From the NCBI RefSeq assembly GCF_020532625.1, contig NZ_JAJAUY010000054.1:1-37451 (forward strand): a stretch of DNA of 37,451 nucleotides. The letters run 5' to 3'. This DNA is from Streptomyces antimicrobicus. GTDB lineage: Bacteria; Actinomycetota; Actinomycetes; Streptomycetales; Streptomycetaceae. Every line of letters starts with the position of its first letter. The stretch's first letter is position 1. Positions 30,815-37,451 of this stretch are shown here, piece after piece. The notes beneath the pieces are model-generated. The model made no database searches. It was not told the DNA's origin and saw nothing but the letters and a program-made list of their open reading frames with translations. The position numbers and the translations under genes were made by a program.

Positions 30815-30820
30815 ACCCTA
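30815..30820 (-). promoter_or_regulatory. -10 box for leaderless dapE
   Basis: TAGGGT on the minus strand, 6 bases before the ATG at 30808. Confidence 0.45.
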
Positions 30821-30948
30821 CGCGACCGGCCGGGACCGCGGGGGGTGGCGTCCGGCCGCTGGACGCGGAACCGGACATCTCGTGCGACGCCCAGACAAGC
30901 GGCCGCGGGCGGTGCCGTCCAGCTGCTGGACGTACCGGCCGTCTCCAG

Positions 30949-30954
30949 TACGGT
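30949..30954 (+). promoter_or_regulatory. -10 box for the leaderless lysozyme-like gene
   Basis: TACGGT 6 bases before the GTG at 30961; no ribosome site. It would give a leaderless GTG-initiated mRNA. Confidence 0.42.
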
Positions 30955-30960
30955 GGGCGC

Positions 30961-31896
30961 GTGCCCGAGACTGATCAGCAAGCCAAGCGCCCCGGACTCC
31001 GTCGACGCCTGTTCCGCCTGGTGTTGGCGCTGGCCGTGCTGTCCGCCGTCGCGGGGTACTTCGCCGTTCAGTACGACTCCACCGGCGGGGGCGCGCCCCA
31101 CTGCCGGGTCGAGGCGAACGGCGCGTCCTATTCCATGACGCCCGAGCAGGCGCGGCACTCCGCGACGATCGCGGCGGTCGGTACGGACCGGGGCATGCCG
31201 GAGCGGGCGGTGACGATCGCGATAGCCACGGCCATCCAGGAGTCGCACCTGCGCAACCTCGACCACGGCGACCGCGACTCCCTGGGCCTGTTCCAGCAGC
31301 GGCCCTCGATGGGCTGGGGCACGCCGCAGCAGGTCATGGACCCGGTGTACGCGGCGGGGAAGTTCTACGAGCACCTCGACGACGTCCGCGGCTACGAGAA
31401 CATGCCGCTGACGGTGGCCGCGCAGGAGGTGCAGCGCAGCGGGTACCCCGACGCCTACGCCAAGCACGAGGGCGACGCGCAGCTGCTGGCCGCGGCGTTC
31501 ACCGGCAACGCGCCCACCACGCTGACCTGCCGGGGCCCGGCCCCGCAGCGGGCGGGCGACCCGGAGGCGGTCAAGGCGCAGCTGAGCAAGGTCTTCGGCC
31601 CGAAGCTGACGGCGAGGACCGGCTCGGCGGCCGGTTCCCACGGGCAGACGGTCGGCGGCGGGGACGGCGGCGAGGTCACGCTGCCGGTCCAGGAGCGGCG
31701 GCGCGGCTGGGAGCTGGCCCACTGGGCGGTCGCCCACGCCTCGGAGCTGGGCGTGCAGCGGGTCTCCTACGACGGCTCGGCCTGGCTGGCCGGCGAGAAC
31801 CGGGGCGCGTGGGTGCGGAAGCCGCCGGGCGGGGGCAAGGACGCGGACCCGCGGGGGGCCGGGCCGCACGAGGTCCGGATCTTCGTCAAGCGCTAG
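30961..31896 (+). CDS. membrane-anchored lysozyme-like (SLT-type) protein
   Basis: A 311-residue protein. Residues 1-15 are basic and 16-38 are a membrane anchor or signal-anchor. The extracellular part at about 55-185 resembles a lytic transglycosylase fold: A-I-A-T-A-I-Q-E-S-H-L-R-N-L, then G-D-R-D-S-L-G-L-F-Q-Q-R-P-S, and G-W-G-T-P-Q-Q-V. The Glu in Q-E-S-H-L is the likely catalytic acid. This segment is common in NlpC/P60-associated lysozyme-like domains of Streptomyces. The C-terminal third carries a conserved Y-D-G-x-x-W and ends in K-R. It may cleave peptidoglycan, which is inference. A leaderless GTG start is likely. Confidence 0.75.
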   Translation: MPETDQQAKRPGLRRRLFRLVLALAVLSAVAGYFAVQYDSTGGGAPHCRVEANGASYSMTPEQARHSATIAAVGTDRGMPERAVTIAIATAIQESHLRNLDHGDRDSLGLFQQRPSMGWGTPQQVMDPVYAAGKFYEHLDDVRGYENMPLTVAAQEVQRSGYPDAYAKHEGDAQLLAAAFTGNAPTTLTCRGPAPQRAGDPEAVKAQLSKVFGPKLTARTGSAAGSHGQTVGGGDGGEVTLPVQERRRGWELAHWAVAHASELGVQRVSYDGSAWLAGENRGAWVRKPPGGGKDADPRGAGPHEVRIFVKR

Positions 31897-32025
31897 GTCG
31901 CCGCGGCGGCGCCGATCCGATGAGCGGACTCATTACCGATCCTTTACCCGGTGCATCCGCAACCCCGAGGGGGCCTTACGCGGTTGAACACGGCGTACTC
32001 GGTCGGCTACCGCTAGGAGCACGTG

Positions 32026-32331
32026 ATGTCCCTCCCCCTGACCCGCCGGATCGCCCAGGCCGCTCTGCTGATGGCAGCCGGTGCGGCACCCGTGGTCGGT
32101 GCGGCCGCCACGGCGCACGCCGCGGGCCTGGAGCCCGTGACCCAGTCGCTGGGCCCGGTCAGCGCCATGGACGCCGACGCGCTGGGCGGCGCCACCGGCG
32201 CCTTGGACGGCTCCGCCACCCCTGACGTCGTCGGCACCGTCGACAAGGTGCAGGACACGGCCAAGGGCCTGCCGGTGGGCACCCCCGTCTCGGACCTGCC
32301 CTCCCTGGGCGGTCTGCCGCTGGGCGGCTGA
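32026..32331 (+). CDS. small secreted protein
   Basis: A 101-residue exported protein. Residues 1-33 are a signal peptide with R-R, a hydrophobic core and A-x-A-H-A-A, cleaved near residue 33. The mature part, about 68 residues, is rich in Ala, Gly, Asp and Thr and lacks Cys. It ends with G-G-L-P-L-G-G. I do not recognise the family; it is not a chaplin. AGGAG at 32014-32018 is 7 bases before ATG 32026, so ATG is preferred to the GTG at 32023. A strong terminator follows, so it is a single-gene unit. Confidence 0.75.
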   Translation: MSLPLTRRIAQAALLMAAGAAPVVGAAATAHAAGLEPVTQSLGPVSAMDADALGGATGALDGSATPDVVGTVDKVQDTAKGLPVGTPVSDLPSLGGLPLGG

Positions 32332-32345
32332 GCAAGAACCGGAAC

Positions 32346-32384
32346 GGCCGAAGGGCCCGGAGCCGCGCTCCGGGCCCTTCGGCC
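32346..32384. terminator. bidirectional terminator before dapC
   Basis: Perfect 17-bp stem (32346-32362 with 32368-32384) with a 5-base loop, between the secreted protein gene and convergent dapC. Confidence 0.9.
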
Positions 32385-32409
32385 TGCAAACGTGTTCCCC
32401 GGCTGGTGA

Positions 32410-33504
32410 TCAGCCCAGCCGCTTGACGGCGGCCTCCACGCGCTCGTCGGTCGCGGTGAACGCGACCCGGACGAAACGTTCCCCCGCCTCGCCGTAGAAG
32501 TCTCCCGGGCAGACCAGGACGCCCAGCTGGGCCAGGTAGGCCACGGTCTCCCAGCAGGGCTCGTCGCGGGTGGCCCACAGGTACAGGCTGGCCTCGCTGT
32601 GCTCGATGCGGAAGCCGTGCGCCTCCAGGGCGGTGCGCAGCGCCTCCCGGCGGGCGGCGTAGCGCTCGCGCTGCTCCTGCACGTGGGTGTCGTCGCCGAG
32701 CGCCGCGACGGCGGCCGCCTGCACGGGGGCCGGCGTCATCATGCCGCCGTGCTTGCGGATCTCCAGCAGCTCGGCCAGCACGTCGGCGTCACCGGCGATG
32801 AACGCGGCCCGGTAGCCGGCCAGGTTGGACCGCTTGGACAGCGAGTGGACCGCGACCAGGCCCTCGTAGGAACCGCCGCAGACGTCGTCGTGCAGGACCG
32901 AGACCGGGTCGGCCTCCCAGCCGAGCTCCAGGTAGCACTCGTCGCTGAAGACCAGGACGCCGTGCTCGCGGGCCCACGCCACGATCCGGATCAGCTCGTC
33001 CTTGGCGATGACCTTGCCGGTCGGGTTGGACGGCGAGTTCAGCCACAGCAGCTTCAGGCCCGCCGGGTCCAGCTCGGTCGGGTCGTCGTAGACGACCGGC
33101 TCGGCGCCGGCCAGCCGCGCACCGACCTCGTACGTCGGGTAGGCCAGCCGCGGGTAGGCGACCTTGTCGCCGGGGCCGAGGCCCAGCTGGATCGGCAGCC
33201 AGGCCACCAGCTCCTTGGAGCCGACGACCGGCAGGACGTTGCGGTGGCCGGCGTTGCTGCCGCCCAGGCGCCGCCGCACCCAGCCGCTGATCGCGTCGCG
33301 CAGCGCGGGGGTGCCCCACACCGTGGGGTAGCCGGGCGAGTCGGCGGCCTCGACCAGGGCCCGCTGGATCAGGTCCGGGACCGGGTCCACGGGCGTGCCC
33401 ACGGACAGGTCCACGAGGCCGTCCGGGTGGGCGGACGCGGTCGCCTTGTACGGCTCCAGCTTGTTCCAGGGGAATTCGGGAAGACGAGCGGATACTGCGG
33501 CCAC
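32410..33504 (-). CDS. dapC: succinyldiaminopimelate transaminase DapC
   Basis: A 364-residue PLP-dependent class I aminotransferase that forms N-succinyl-LL-diaminopimelate from the keto acid in the succinylase branch of lysine synthesis. The PLP lysine is in H-S-L-S-K-R-S-N-L-A-G-Y-R. Other signatures are L-W-L-N-S-P-S-N-P-T-G-K and F-S-D-E-C-Y-L-E-L. The GTG at 33504 fits the family start; an upstream start at 33558 would lie in the terminator of the ferredoxin gene. The ferredoxin gene lies just upstream on the same strand, as fdxC-dapC does in M. tuberculosis (Rv1177-Rv1178, from memory). Confidence 0.92.
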   Translation of the reverse strand: MAAVSARLPEFPWNKLEPYKATASAHPDGLVDLSVGTPVDPVPDLIQRALVEAADSPGYPTVWGTPALRDAISGWVRRRLGGSNAGHRNVLPVVGSKELVAWLPIQLGLGPGDKVAYPRLAYPTYEVGARLAGAEPVVYDDPTELDPAGLKLLWLNSPSNPTGKVIAKDELIRIVAWAREHGVLVFSDECYLELGWEADPVSVLHDDVCGGSYEGLVAVHSLSKRSNLAGYRAAFIAGDADVLAELLEIRKHGGMMTPAPVQAAAVAALGDDTHVQEQRERYAARREALRTALEAHGFRIEHSEASLYLWATRDEPCWETVAYLAQLGVLVCPGDFYGEAGERFVRVAFTATDERVEAAVKRLG

Positions 33505-33562
33505 GATGCTCTCTGCTCTCTCTAGTGGGAACGGGCTGGATACGTACCGGATACGCAAAAGG

Positions 33563-33601
33563 CCTCGGTCCCGCGCGGCCGGGGGCCGTACGGGACCGAG
33601 G
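33563..33601 (-). terminator. intrinsic terminator of the ferredoxin gene
   Basis: 11-bp stem CCTCGGTCCCG/CGGGACCGAGG with an inner GGCC stem. On the minus strand it is followed by CCTTTT. It separates the ferredoxin gene from dapC. Confidence 0.8.
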
Positions 33602-33628
33602 TCGCTGCCGAACGGGCCTGCGGCAGGC

Positions 33629-33955
33629 TCAGTGTCCTTCGCCCATGGGCGGCAGCGCGGCGATGAAGGGGTGGTCGCGCTCGATCAGGCCGAGCTTGGA
33701 AGCACCACCGGGCGAGCCGAGCTCGTCGAAGAACTCGACGTTCGCCTTGTAGTAGTCCTTCCACTCCTCCGGGGTGTCGTCCTCGTAGAAGATCGCCTCG
33801 ACCGGGCAGACCGGCTCACAGGCACCACAGTCGACGCACTCGTCCGGGTGGATGTACAAGGACCGCTGGCCCTCGTAGATGCAGTCGACAGGGCACTCCT
33901 CGATGCAGGCCTTGTCCTTGACGTCGACACAAGGCTCCGCGATGACGTAGGTCAC
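33629..33955 (-). CDS. fdxC: 7Fe ferredoxin (3Fe-4S/4Fe-4S)
   Basis: A 108-residue bacterial 7Fe ferredoxin. The first cluster region is C-V-D-V-K-D-K-A-C-I-E-E-C-P-V-D-C, with the C-x7-C-x3-C-P spacing of a [3Fe-4S] site. The second is C-V-D-C-G-A-C-E-P-V-C-P, a [4Fe-4S] site. The C-terminal part is the long acidic extension of this group. It carries single electrons, for example to P450s, but no partner is adjacent. The GTG at 33955 has GAGGAA about 8 bases upstream and matches homologues; upstream residues would not. It is divergent from the GNAT gene across overlapping -10 boxes. Confidence 0.93.
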   Translation of the reverse strand: MTYVIAEPCVDVKDKACIEECPVDCIYEGQRSLYIHPDECVDCGACEPVCPVEAIFYEDDTPEEWKDYYKANVEFFDELGSPGGASKLGLIERDHPFIAALPPMGEGH

Positions 33956-34022
33956 GCTCTCGTTCCTCCTCGGTAGGGCTTTCCATATCGCGCGGGAGCG
34001 CGGCGTCGTCGATGCCCGCACC

Positions 34023-34028
34023 TAGTAT
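34023..34028. promoter_or_regulatory. overlapping -10 boxes of divergent genes
   Basis: TAGTAT on the plus strand (34023-34028) overlaps GATACT/ATACTA on the minus strand. Either could serve the GNAT and ferredoxin genes respectively. No -35 box is clear. Confidence 0.35.
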
Positions 34029-34072
34029 CTCCGTTCCTGGGCACGATCCGAACAGGAGGGGCTGACCAAGCT

Positions 34073-35080
34073 GTGGAAATCACTGCCGGTGCGCTCATGG
34101 AAATCCGCATCAACCCCGCTGACGTGGGAAAACGCGTCTCCGTACGCCGGGTGGAGGCCGGGCCGGAGGGGGCCGCGCACCTGACGGACACGGTGGGGGT
34201 TCTCGTATCGTGGACCGGCGGTGTGCTGCTGATCACAAAGAAGAACGGGGACACCGTCCGCATCGCGGAATCCTCGCTGGTCGCGGGCAAGGTCGTGCCC
34301 CCGGCCCCGGCGCGCCGCCGGGGTCCCGCGGCCACCTTCGAGGAGCTCGCGCCGGTGCTCGCGCGGGCCTGGCAGCCGGTGGAGAGCGAGCGGCTCGGCG
34401 GCTGGACGCTGCGCGCGGCCGGCGGTTTCACCCGCCGGGCCAACTCGGTGCTGCCGCTCGGCGACCCCGGGATACCGGTCGCGGAAGCACTCGCGCGGGT
34501 GACGGCCTGGTACGCGGAACGCGGCCTCACCCCCTACGTGCAGGCCGCGACCGGCGCCGTCGGCACCCAGGAGGCGCTGTGCGCGCAGCTGGCGGAGCGG
34601 GGCTGGGTGCGGGAGGTCTCGGCGGACGTGCGGATCGCCGCGCTGGCACCGGTCGCCGACGTGGCCGCCGACGTCGCGCAGGTGGTGCTGTCGCGCGGCT
34701 GCGACGAGGAGTGGCTCCGGCTGTACGGGCGCACGACCGACCCGGAAGCGGCGCTGCGGGTGCTGTCCGCCGGGCCCTCGGTGTGGTTCGCGTCGGTGCC
34801 GGGGCGGGCGATCGGGCGGCTGGTGGTCGACGGCCGGTGGGCCGGCTTCGCGGCGGTCGAGGTCGCGCCGGAGCACCGGCGGCAGGGCCTGGCCACGGCC
34901 GTGATGGCGGCGCTGGCCCGGCAGGCGCTGGCGGAGGGCGCGTCGGCGGCCTGGCTCCAGGTGGAGACGGACAACACCCGGGCGCGGGCCCTGTACGACG
35001 GGTTGGGCTTCACGGTCCACCACGCGTACCACCACTACCGCGCGCCGCAGCGGGCGGACCGGTCGGCGGCCGGCTCGTGA
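34073..35080 (+). CDS. GNAT acetyltransferase, cg3035/Rv0428c type
   Basis: A 335-residue GNAT acetyltransferase. Residues about 10-75 form a small barrel-like domain (V-G-K-R-V-S-V-R ... G-V-L-L-I-T). A middle domain starts at about 85 (A-W-Q-P-V-E-S-E-R-L-G-G-W). The GNAT core at about 215-325 has V-A-P-E-H-R-R-Q-G-L-A-T for acetyl-CoA binding and V-E-T-D-N-T-R-A-R-A-L-Y. The RefSeq family name cg3035/Rv0428c fits this domain order. The acceptor is unknown. The start GTG 34073 is 12 bases after AGGAGGG, a bit long; ATG 34097 is an alternative. Its stop overlaps the next gene by 4 bases. Confidence 0.85.
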   Translation: MEITAGALMEIRINPADVGKRVSVRRVEAGPEGAAHLTDTVGVLVSWTGGVLLITKKNGDTVRIAESSLVAGKVVPPAPARRRGPAATFEELAPVLARAWQPVESERLGGWTLRAAGGFTRRANSVLPLGDPGIPVAEALARVTAWYAERGLTPYVQAATGAVGTQEALCAQLAERGWVREVSADVRIAALAPVADVAADVAQVVLSRGCDEEWLRLYGRTTDPEAALRVLSAGPSVWFASVPGRAIGRLVVDGRWAGFAAVEVAPEHRRQGLATAVMAALARQALAEGASAAWLQVETDNTRARALYDGLGFTVHHAYHHYRAPQRADRSAAGS

Positions 35081-35862
35081 GCTTCCGCGAGGAGTTCGCC
35101 GAGGAGGCCCGCTCGGAGCGGCCGGACCTGGCGCTGCTGTGCCTGTACCTGGCGGCCGAGGCGGATCCGGCGTTCGACCAACGGGCCCTGGACGAGGCCC
35201 AGATGGAACTGGACCGGCTGGCGGGGCTGCTGCCGTACGGGCTGAGCGGGGGCCGGGCGTGGGCGGCGGCGGTCAGCGAGCTGCTGGGCGGCCGGCTGGG
35301 CTTCCACGGCACTCCGGCCGACTACCAGCGGCTGGCGTCGTCGCTGCTGCCGCAGGTGCTGAAGCGGCGGCGGGGGCTGCCGATCCTGTTGTCGGTGGTG
35401 TGGATGGAGGTCGCCCGGCGGGCGGGCGGACCCGTGTACGGGCTGGCGCTGCCGGGCCACTTCGTCGTCGGCTTCGGCGATCCGCAGGAGCGGGTGACGG
35501 TGGACCCGTTCGCCGGCGGCGCGGCGCTGGGCACCGGGCCGGCGGAGCTGGCGGCCGCGCCGCTGGAGCCGGCGCGGCCGCTGGAGATCGTGCTGCGCAT
35601 CCTGAACAACATCAGGGCCTGGGCTGCCGCCCGCCCGGAGCAGTCGGCGGTCTCCCTGTGGGCCCTGGACCTGTCGCTGCTGCTCCCCTCCCACCCGGCG
35701 TCGCTGCGCTACGACCGGGCGCGGCTGCTGGTGGACCGCGGCGAGTTCCGCGAGGGCGCGGCCGAACTGGACGCCTACGCCGGCATCGTCCACCCCGTCG
35801 ACCCGGCCGCGGCGGTCCGCGCCCGCAACGAGGCCAAGGCGGCGAGGGCGATGCTCAACTGA
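35077..35862 (+). CDS. SirB1-type transglutaminase-like protein
   Basis: A 261-residue protein of the SirB1/transglutaminase-like family. The N-terminal half has Y-G-L-S-G-G and L-G-F-H-G; the core has R-R-G-L-P-I-L-L-S-V-V-W-M-E-V and L-P-G-H-F-V-V-G-F; the last third is TPR-like. A usual catalytic Cys before the helix is not seen (the line is R-G-L-P-I-L-L), so it is probably not a working protease. The GTG at 35077 overlaps the GNAT stop (GTGA), so translation is coupled. Function unknown. Its 3' end overlaps the decayed operon on the other strand. Confidence 0.82.
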   Translation: MSFREEFAEEARSERPDLALLCLYLAAEADPAFDQRALDEAQMELDRLAGLLPYGLSGGRAWAAAVSELLGGRLGFHGTPADYQRLASSLLPQVLKRRRGLPILLSVVWMEVARRAGGPVYGLALPGHFVVGFGDPQERVTVDPFAGGAALGTGPAELAAAPLEPARPLEIVLRILNNIRAWAAARPEQSAVSLWALDLSLLLPSHPASLRYDRARLLVDRGEFREGAAELDAYAGIVHPVDPAAAVRARNEAKAARAMLN

Positions 35863-36240
35863 CCCGGTCCGAGCGCCGGGGACCGTCCCGGCCCCGCTGC
35901 GGCCAGCCCTGGTCGCGGGCCACGCGGACCGCGTCGGCGCGGTCCCGGGCGGCGAGCTTCCGGAGGGCCGCCGAGCGGACCGCCGCCGCGAGCTGCGCCG
36001 CCGGTGCGTCCTTGACGAGGAAGGCCGAGGCGTCCGCCTCCGTCGCGCGGCGCAGGTGGCCGGGGGCGCCCGAAGGTCGTCAGGATCACGATCTTCAGCG
36101 GCCTCCTCCAGGTGGTGCGTGGCGAACAGCACCGTGCGGCCCAGGTCGGCCCGCTGCCGCACGGTGGCCCAGAAGGCCTGGCGGGCGGTGACGTCCATGG
36201 ACGGTCACCTCCTCCACCAGGCCGCCGCTCTGCAGCATGA
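35855..36240 (-). pseudogene. remnant of an ABC transporter / two-component operon
   Basis: Read on the minus strand, four short pieces appear in the expected order. (a) 36211-36240: an ABC ATPase Q-loop piece (M-L-Q-S-G-G-L-V-E-E-V-T-V). (b) 36106-36198: the C-terminal part of the ATPase (M-D-V-T-A-R-Q-A-F-W-A-T ... L-F-A-T-H-H-L-E-E-A). (c) About 35970-36107: the end of a response-regulator receiver (I-V-I-L-T-T-F-G-R-P ... A-F-L-V-K-D-A-P), with a frameshift from one extra C in a C-run near 36063. (d) About 35855-35969: the end of a LuxR-type HTH (K-L-A-A-R-D-R-A-D-A-V-R). The permease, histidine kinase and most of each remaining gene are gone. It cannot encode a working protein. Confidence 0.7.
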
Positions 36241-36242
36241 CT

Positions 36243-36274
36243 CAGCCCCTGCCCGGGGTCCCGGGCGGGGGCTG
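36243..36274 (-). terminator. terminator of the peptidoglycan-binding protein gene
   Basis: 15-bp stem with one G-T pair (36243-36257 with 36260-36274), 22 bases past the stop at 36297 in minus-strand sense. Confidence 0.75.
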
Positions 36275-36296
36275 GAGTGCGGCGGCGGGAGCCGGG

Positions 36297-37451
36297 TCAG
36301 CTCGGGTCGGTGTCGATCGTGACCGTCCGCTCGGCCGGGGTCTTGCCGAGCAGCGCCTTGCCGAGCGCGCCGGCCACGTCCTGCGGGGTGACGGGCGTCT
36401 TCTCGCCGTTGCCGCGCTGGATCAGGACCCCGTCGAACCCGTTGCCGTAGAGCTCCTTGAGCGCGTCCAGGTCGTACTTCTCGACGAGCTTGCCGTCGAC
36501 GGCCTTCATGCTCAGGATCTTCGGCAGCGACTTGGCCGGGCCGAACGGCACCGACTTGTTGCCCGCCTTCACCACGGCGTTGCCGGACATCGCCGGGGTG
36601 GCGAACTCCCGCATGGCGCGGTCGATCTCGGCCTGGGTGATCGTGGGTTCCCGGGTGGCGACGGGCAGTTCGACGGCCGGGGCCCGGCCGGTCTCGATCA
36701 GGGTCCTGAAGGCGTCCTTCACCTTGTCCATGGACGCCTTGACGTCCAGGCTGGTGCCCGCCTTGCCGGGGACCGGGACGGCCTTGTTCGGCTCGAACCT
36801 GATGGTGCCCTCGACGGCCGTGCCGGCGGTGCCGGCCAGCTCCTGGAGGGCGACCTGGAGCTTCTCCTCGTCGACCGGCATGACGGCCTCGGCGGTGCGC
36901 TCCTGGCCCAGCAGGGTGCCGATCACGGTCACCGGGTTGTAGTCGCTGCCGGCCGCGCCGCGCACGGTCGCCTGGCTGTCCAGGGTCAGTCCGGCCTTCT
37001 CGGGCCGCAGCTCGACCTGCTTGTCGCCGACCTTCAGCGCCAGCGGGGTGTTGGCGCGGTTGCCGAAGGCGTTCTGGAGCTTGGCGACGGCCTCGTCGCG
37101 GCTGCCGCTGATGTCGGTGCCCAGGACGGTGGTGCCCTTGGGCACGTCCTCGTGGTTCAGCAGCAGCCCGGCGCAGTACGCGACGCCGACCAGCGCGACC
37201 ACGCCGCCGCCGAGCAGGACCAGCTTGGAGCGGCCCTTCTTCTTGGCCTTGGCCGCCGCCGGGGCCGGGGCGGGCTTGGGTGCCACCGGCACCGGCTGGG
37301 GCGCCGGCTCGGGCTCGGCCCGTACGCGGGTGGGGCGGGGCAGCGGGTCGACCTGGGGCAGGGCGCCGGTCGGTCCGCCGTCGTCCTCGGGGCCGGGCCA
37401 GCTCGGGGAGAAGGCCGCGGTGTCCTCGTCGAGGCGGGGCGGGTGGACGGG
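36297..37451 (-). CDS. membrane-anchored peptidoglycan-binding (YoaR/VanW-associated) protein, 5' truncated
   Basis: Partial gene; the reading frame is open to the window edge, so the true start lies outside. The visible 384 residues begin with a Pro/Asp/Glu-rich cytoplasmic stretch. A basic K-A-K-K-K-G-R-S-K is followed by a single membrane helix (L-V-L-L-G-G-G-V-V-A-L-V-G). The extracellular part starts I-S-G-S-R-D-E-A-V-A-K-L, then has two repeat-like regions (P-L-A-L-K-V-G-D-K-Q-V-E and a second one later), resembling the PG_binding_4 domain found with VanW and L,D-transpeptidases. No VanW or YkuD catalytic domain is present. A cell-wall role is likely. A GTG at 37292 could act as an internal start but the upstream frame is coding in character. 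Confidence 0.8.
   Translation of the reverse strand, partial: PVHPPRLDEDTAAFSPSWPGPEDDGGPTGALPQVDPLPRPTRVRAEPEPAPQPVPVAPKPAPAPAAAKAKKKGRSKLVLLGGGVVALVGVAYCAGLLLNHEDVPKGTTVLGTDISGSRDEAVAKLQNAFGNRANTPLALKVGDKQVELRPEKAGLTLDSQATVRGAAGSDYNPVTVIGTLLGQERTAEAVMPVDEEKLQVALQELAGTAGTAVEGTIRFEPNKAVPVPGKAGTSLDVKASMDKVKDAFRTLIETGRAPAVELPVATREPTITQAEIDRAMREFATPAMSGNAVVKAGNKSVPFGPAKSLPKILSMKAVDGKLVEKYDLDALKELYGNGFDGVLIQRGNGEKTPVTPQDVAGALGKALLGKTPAERTVTIDTDPS

Overview
The window is a gene-dense, very GC-rich stretch of an actinobacterial chromosome, almost certainly Streptomyces. The signs are strong G/C bias at third codon positions, frequent GTG starts, families such as DUF6758, DUF3107, DUF3117 and DUF3152, -10 boxes of TANNNT form, and a mycobacteria-like gene order. 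There is no prophage, IS element, CRISPR array, tRNA or rRNA. It is mostly conserved core chromosome, with one decayed gene remnant near the right end.

Layout. (1) 72-4524, minus strand: a PelF-type glycosyltransferase, a DUF3152 membrane protein with a metzincin-type zinc motif, and an alpha/beta hydrolase. (2) 4644-6468, plus: a small acidic protein, a TetR regulator with an operator-like palindrome in its promoter, a DUF3107 protein and a small membrane protein. (3) 6569-9655: a ferritin-like/MiaE-like protein divergent from a DEAD-box RNA helicase that has a long structured leader and an apparent CTG start. (4) 9797-14108: a hydrolase, a 50-residue protein behind a SigR-type promoter, then on the minus strand MarC, a PHP phosphoesterase, DUF6758 and a SUFU-domain protein. 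(5) 14109-20320: a long structured leader, CorA, an unknown protein, a lipoprotein, a pore-less MgtE-like CBS protein overlapping a DUF1003 membrane protein, and an Mrp/ApbC ATPase. (6) 20436-24670, minus: an unknown protein, TatB, an HtrA protease, a zinc anti-sigma factor and its ECF sigma factor (SigE type). The sigma gene has an ECF-type promoter upstream that looks autoregulatory, and it is divergent from an O-methyltransferase that seems to start at ATT. (7) 25603-35862: DUF3117, a crotonase, TagA, a DivIVA-like protein, FolP2, a LOG-family protein, DapE, a lysozyme-like membrane protein, a small secreted protein, DapC, a 7Fe ferredoxin, a GNAT acetyltransferase and a SirB1-type protein. 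(8) 35855-36240: four shrunken pieces of an ABC-transporter/two-component operon. (9) 36297 to the edge: a membrane-anchored peptidoglycan-binding protein, truncated by the window.

How the genes fit together. From memory, block 1-3 matches the Rv3207c-Rv3211 neighbourhood of Mycobacterium tuberculosis (DUF3152, TetR, DUF3107, ferritin-like, rhlE), and blocks 5-7 match Rv1239c-Rv1202 (corA ... mrp, tatB, htrA, rseA, sigE, methyltransferase, DUF3117, tagA, DivIVA-like, folP2, LOG, dapE). Envelope stress is one theme: sigma factor, anti-sigma factor, HtrA and TatB lie in one co-directional set. Diaminopimelate/lysine synthesis (dapE, dapC) and divalent-cation handling (corA, MgtE-like, DUF1003) are two more. 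The most unusual signals are at the expression level: a structured corA leader with a possible leader peptide, a structured helicase leader, apparent CTG and ATT starts, a textbook SigR promoter before a 50-residue gene, and at least eight likely leaderless genes.
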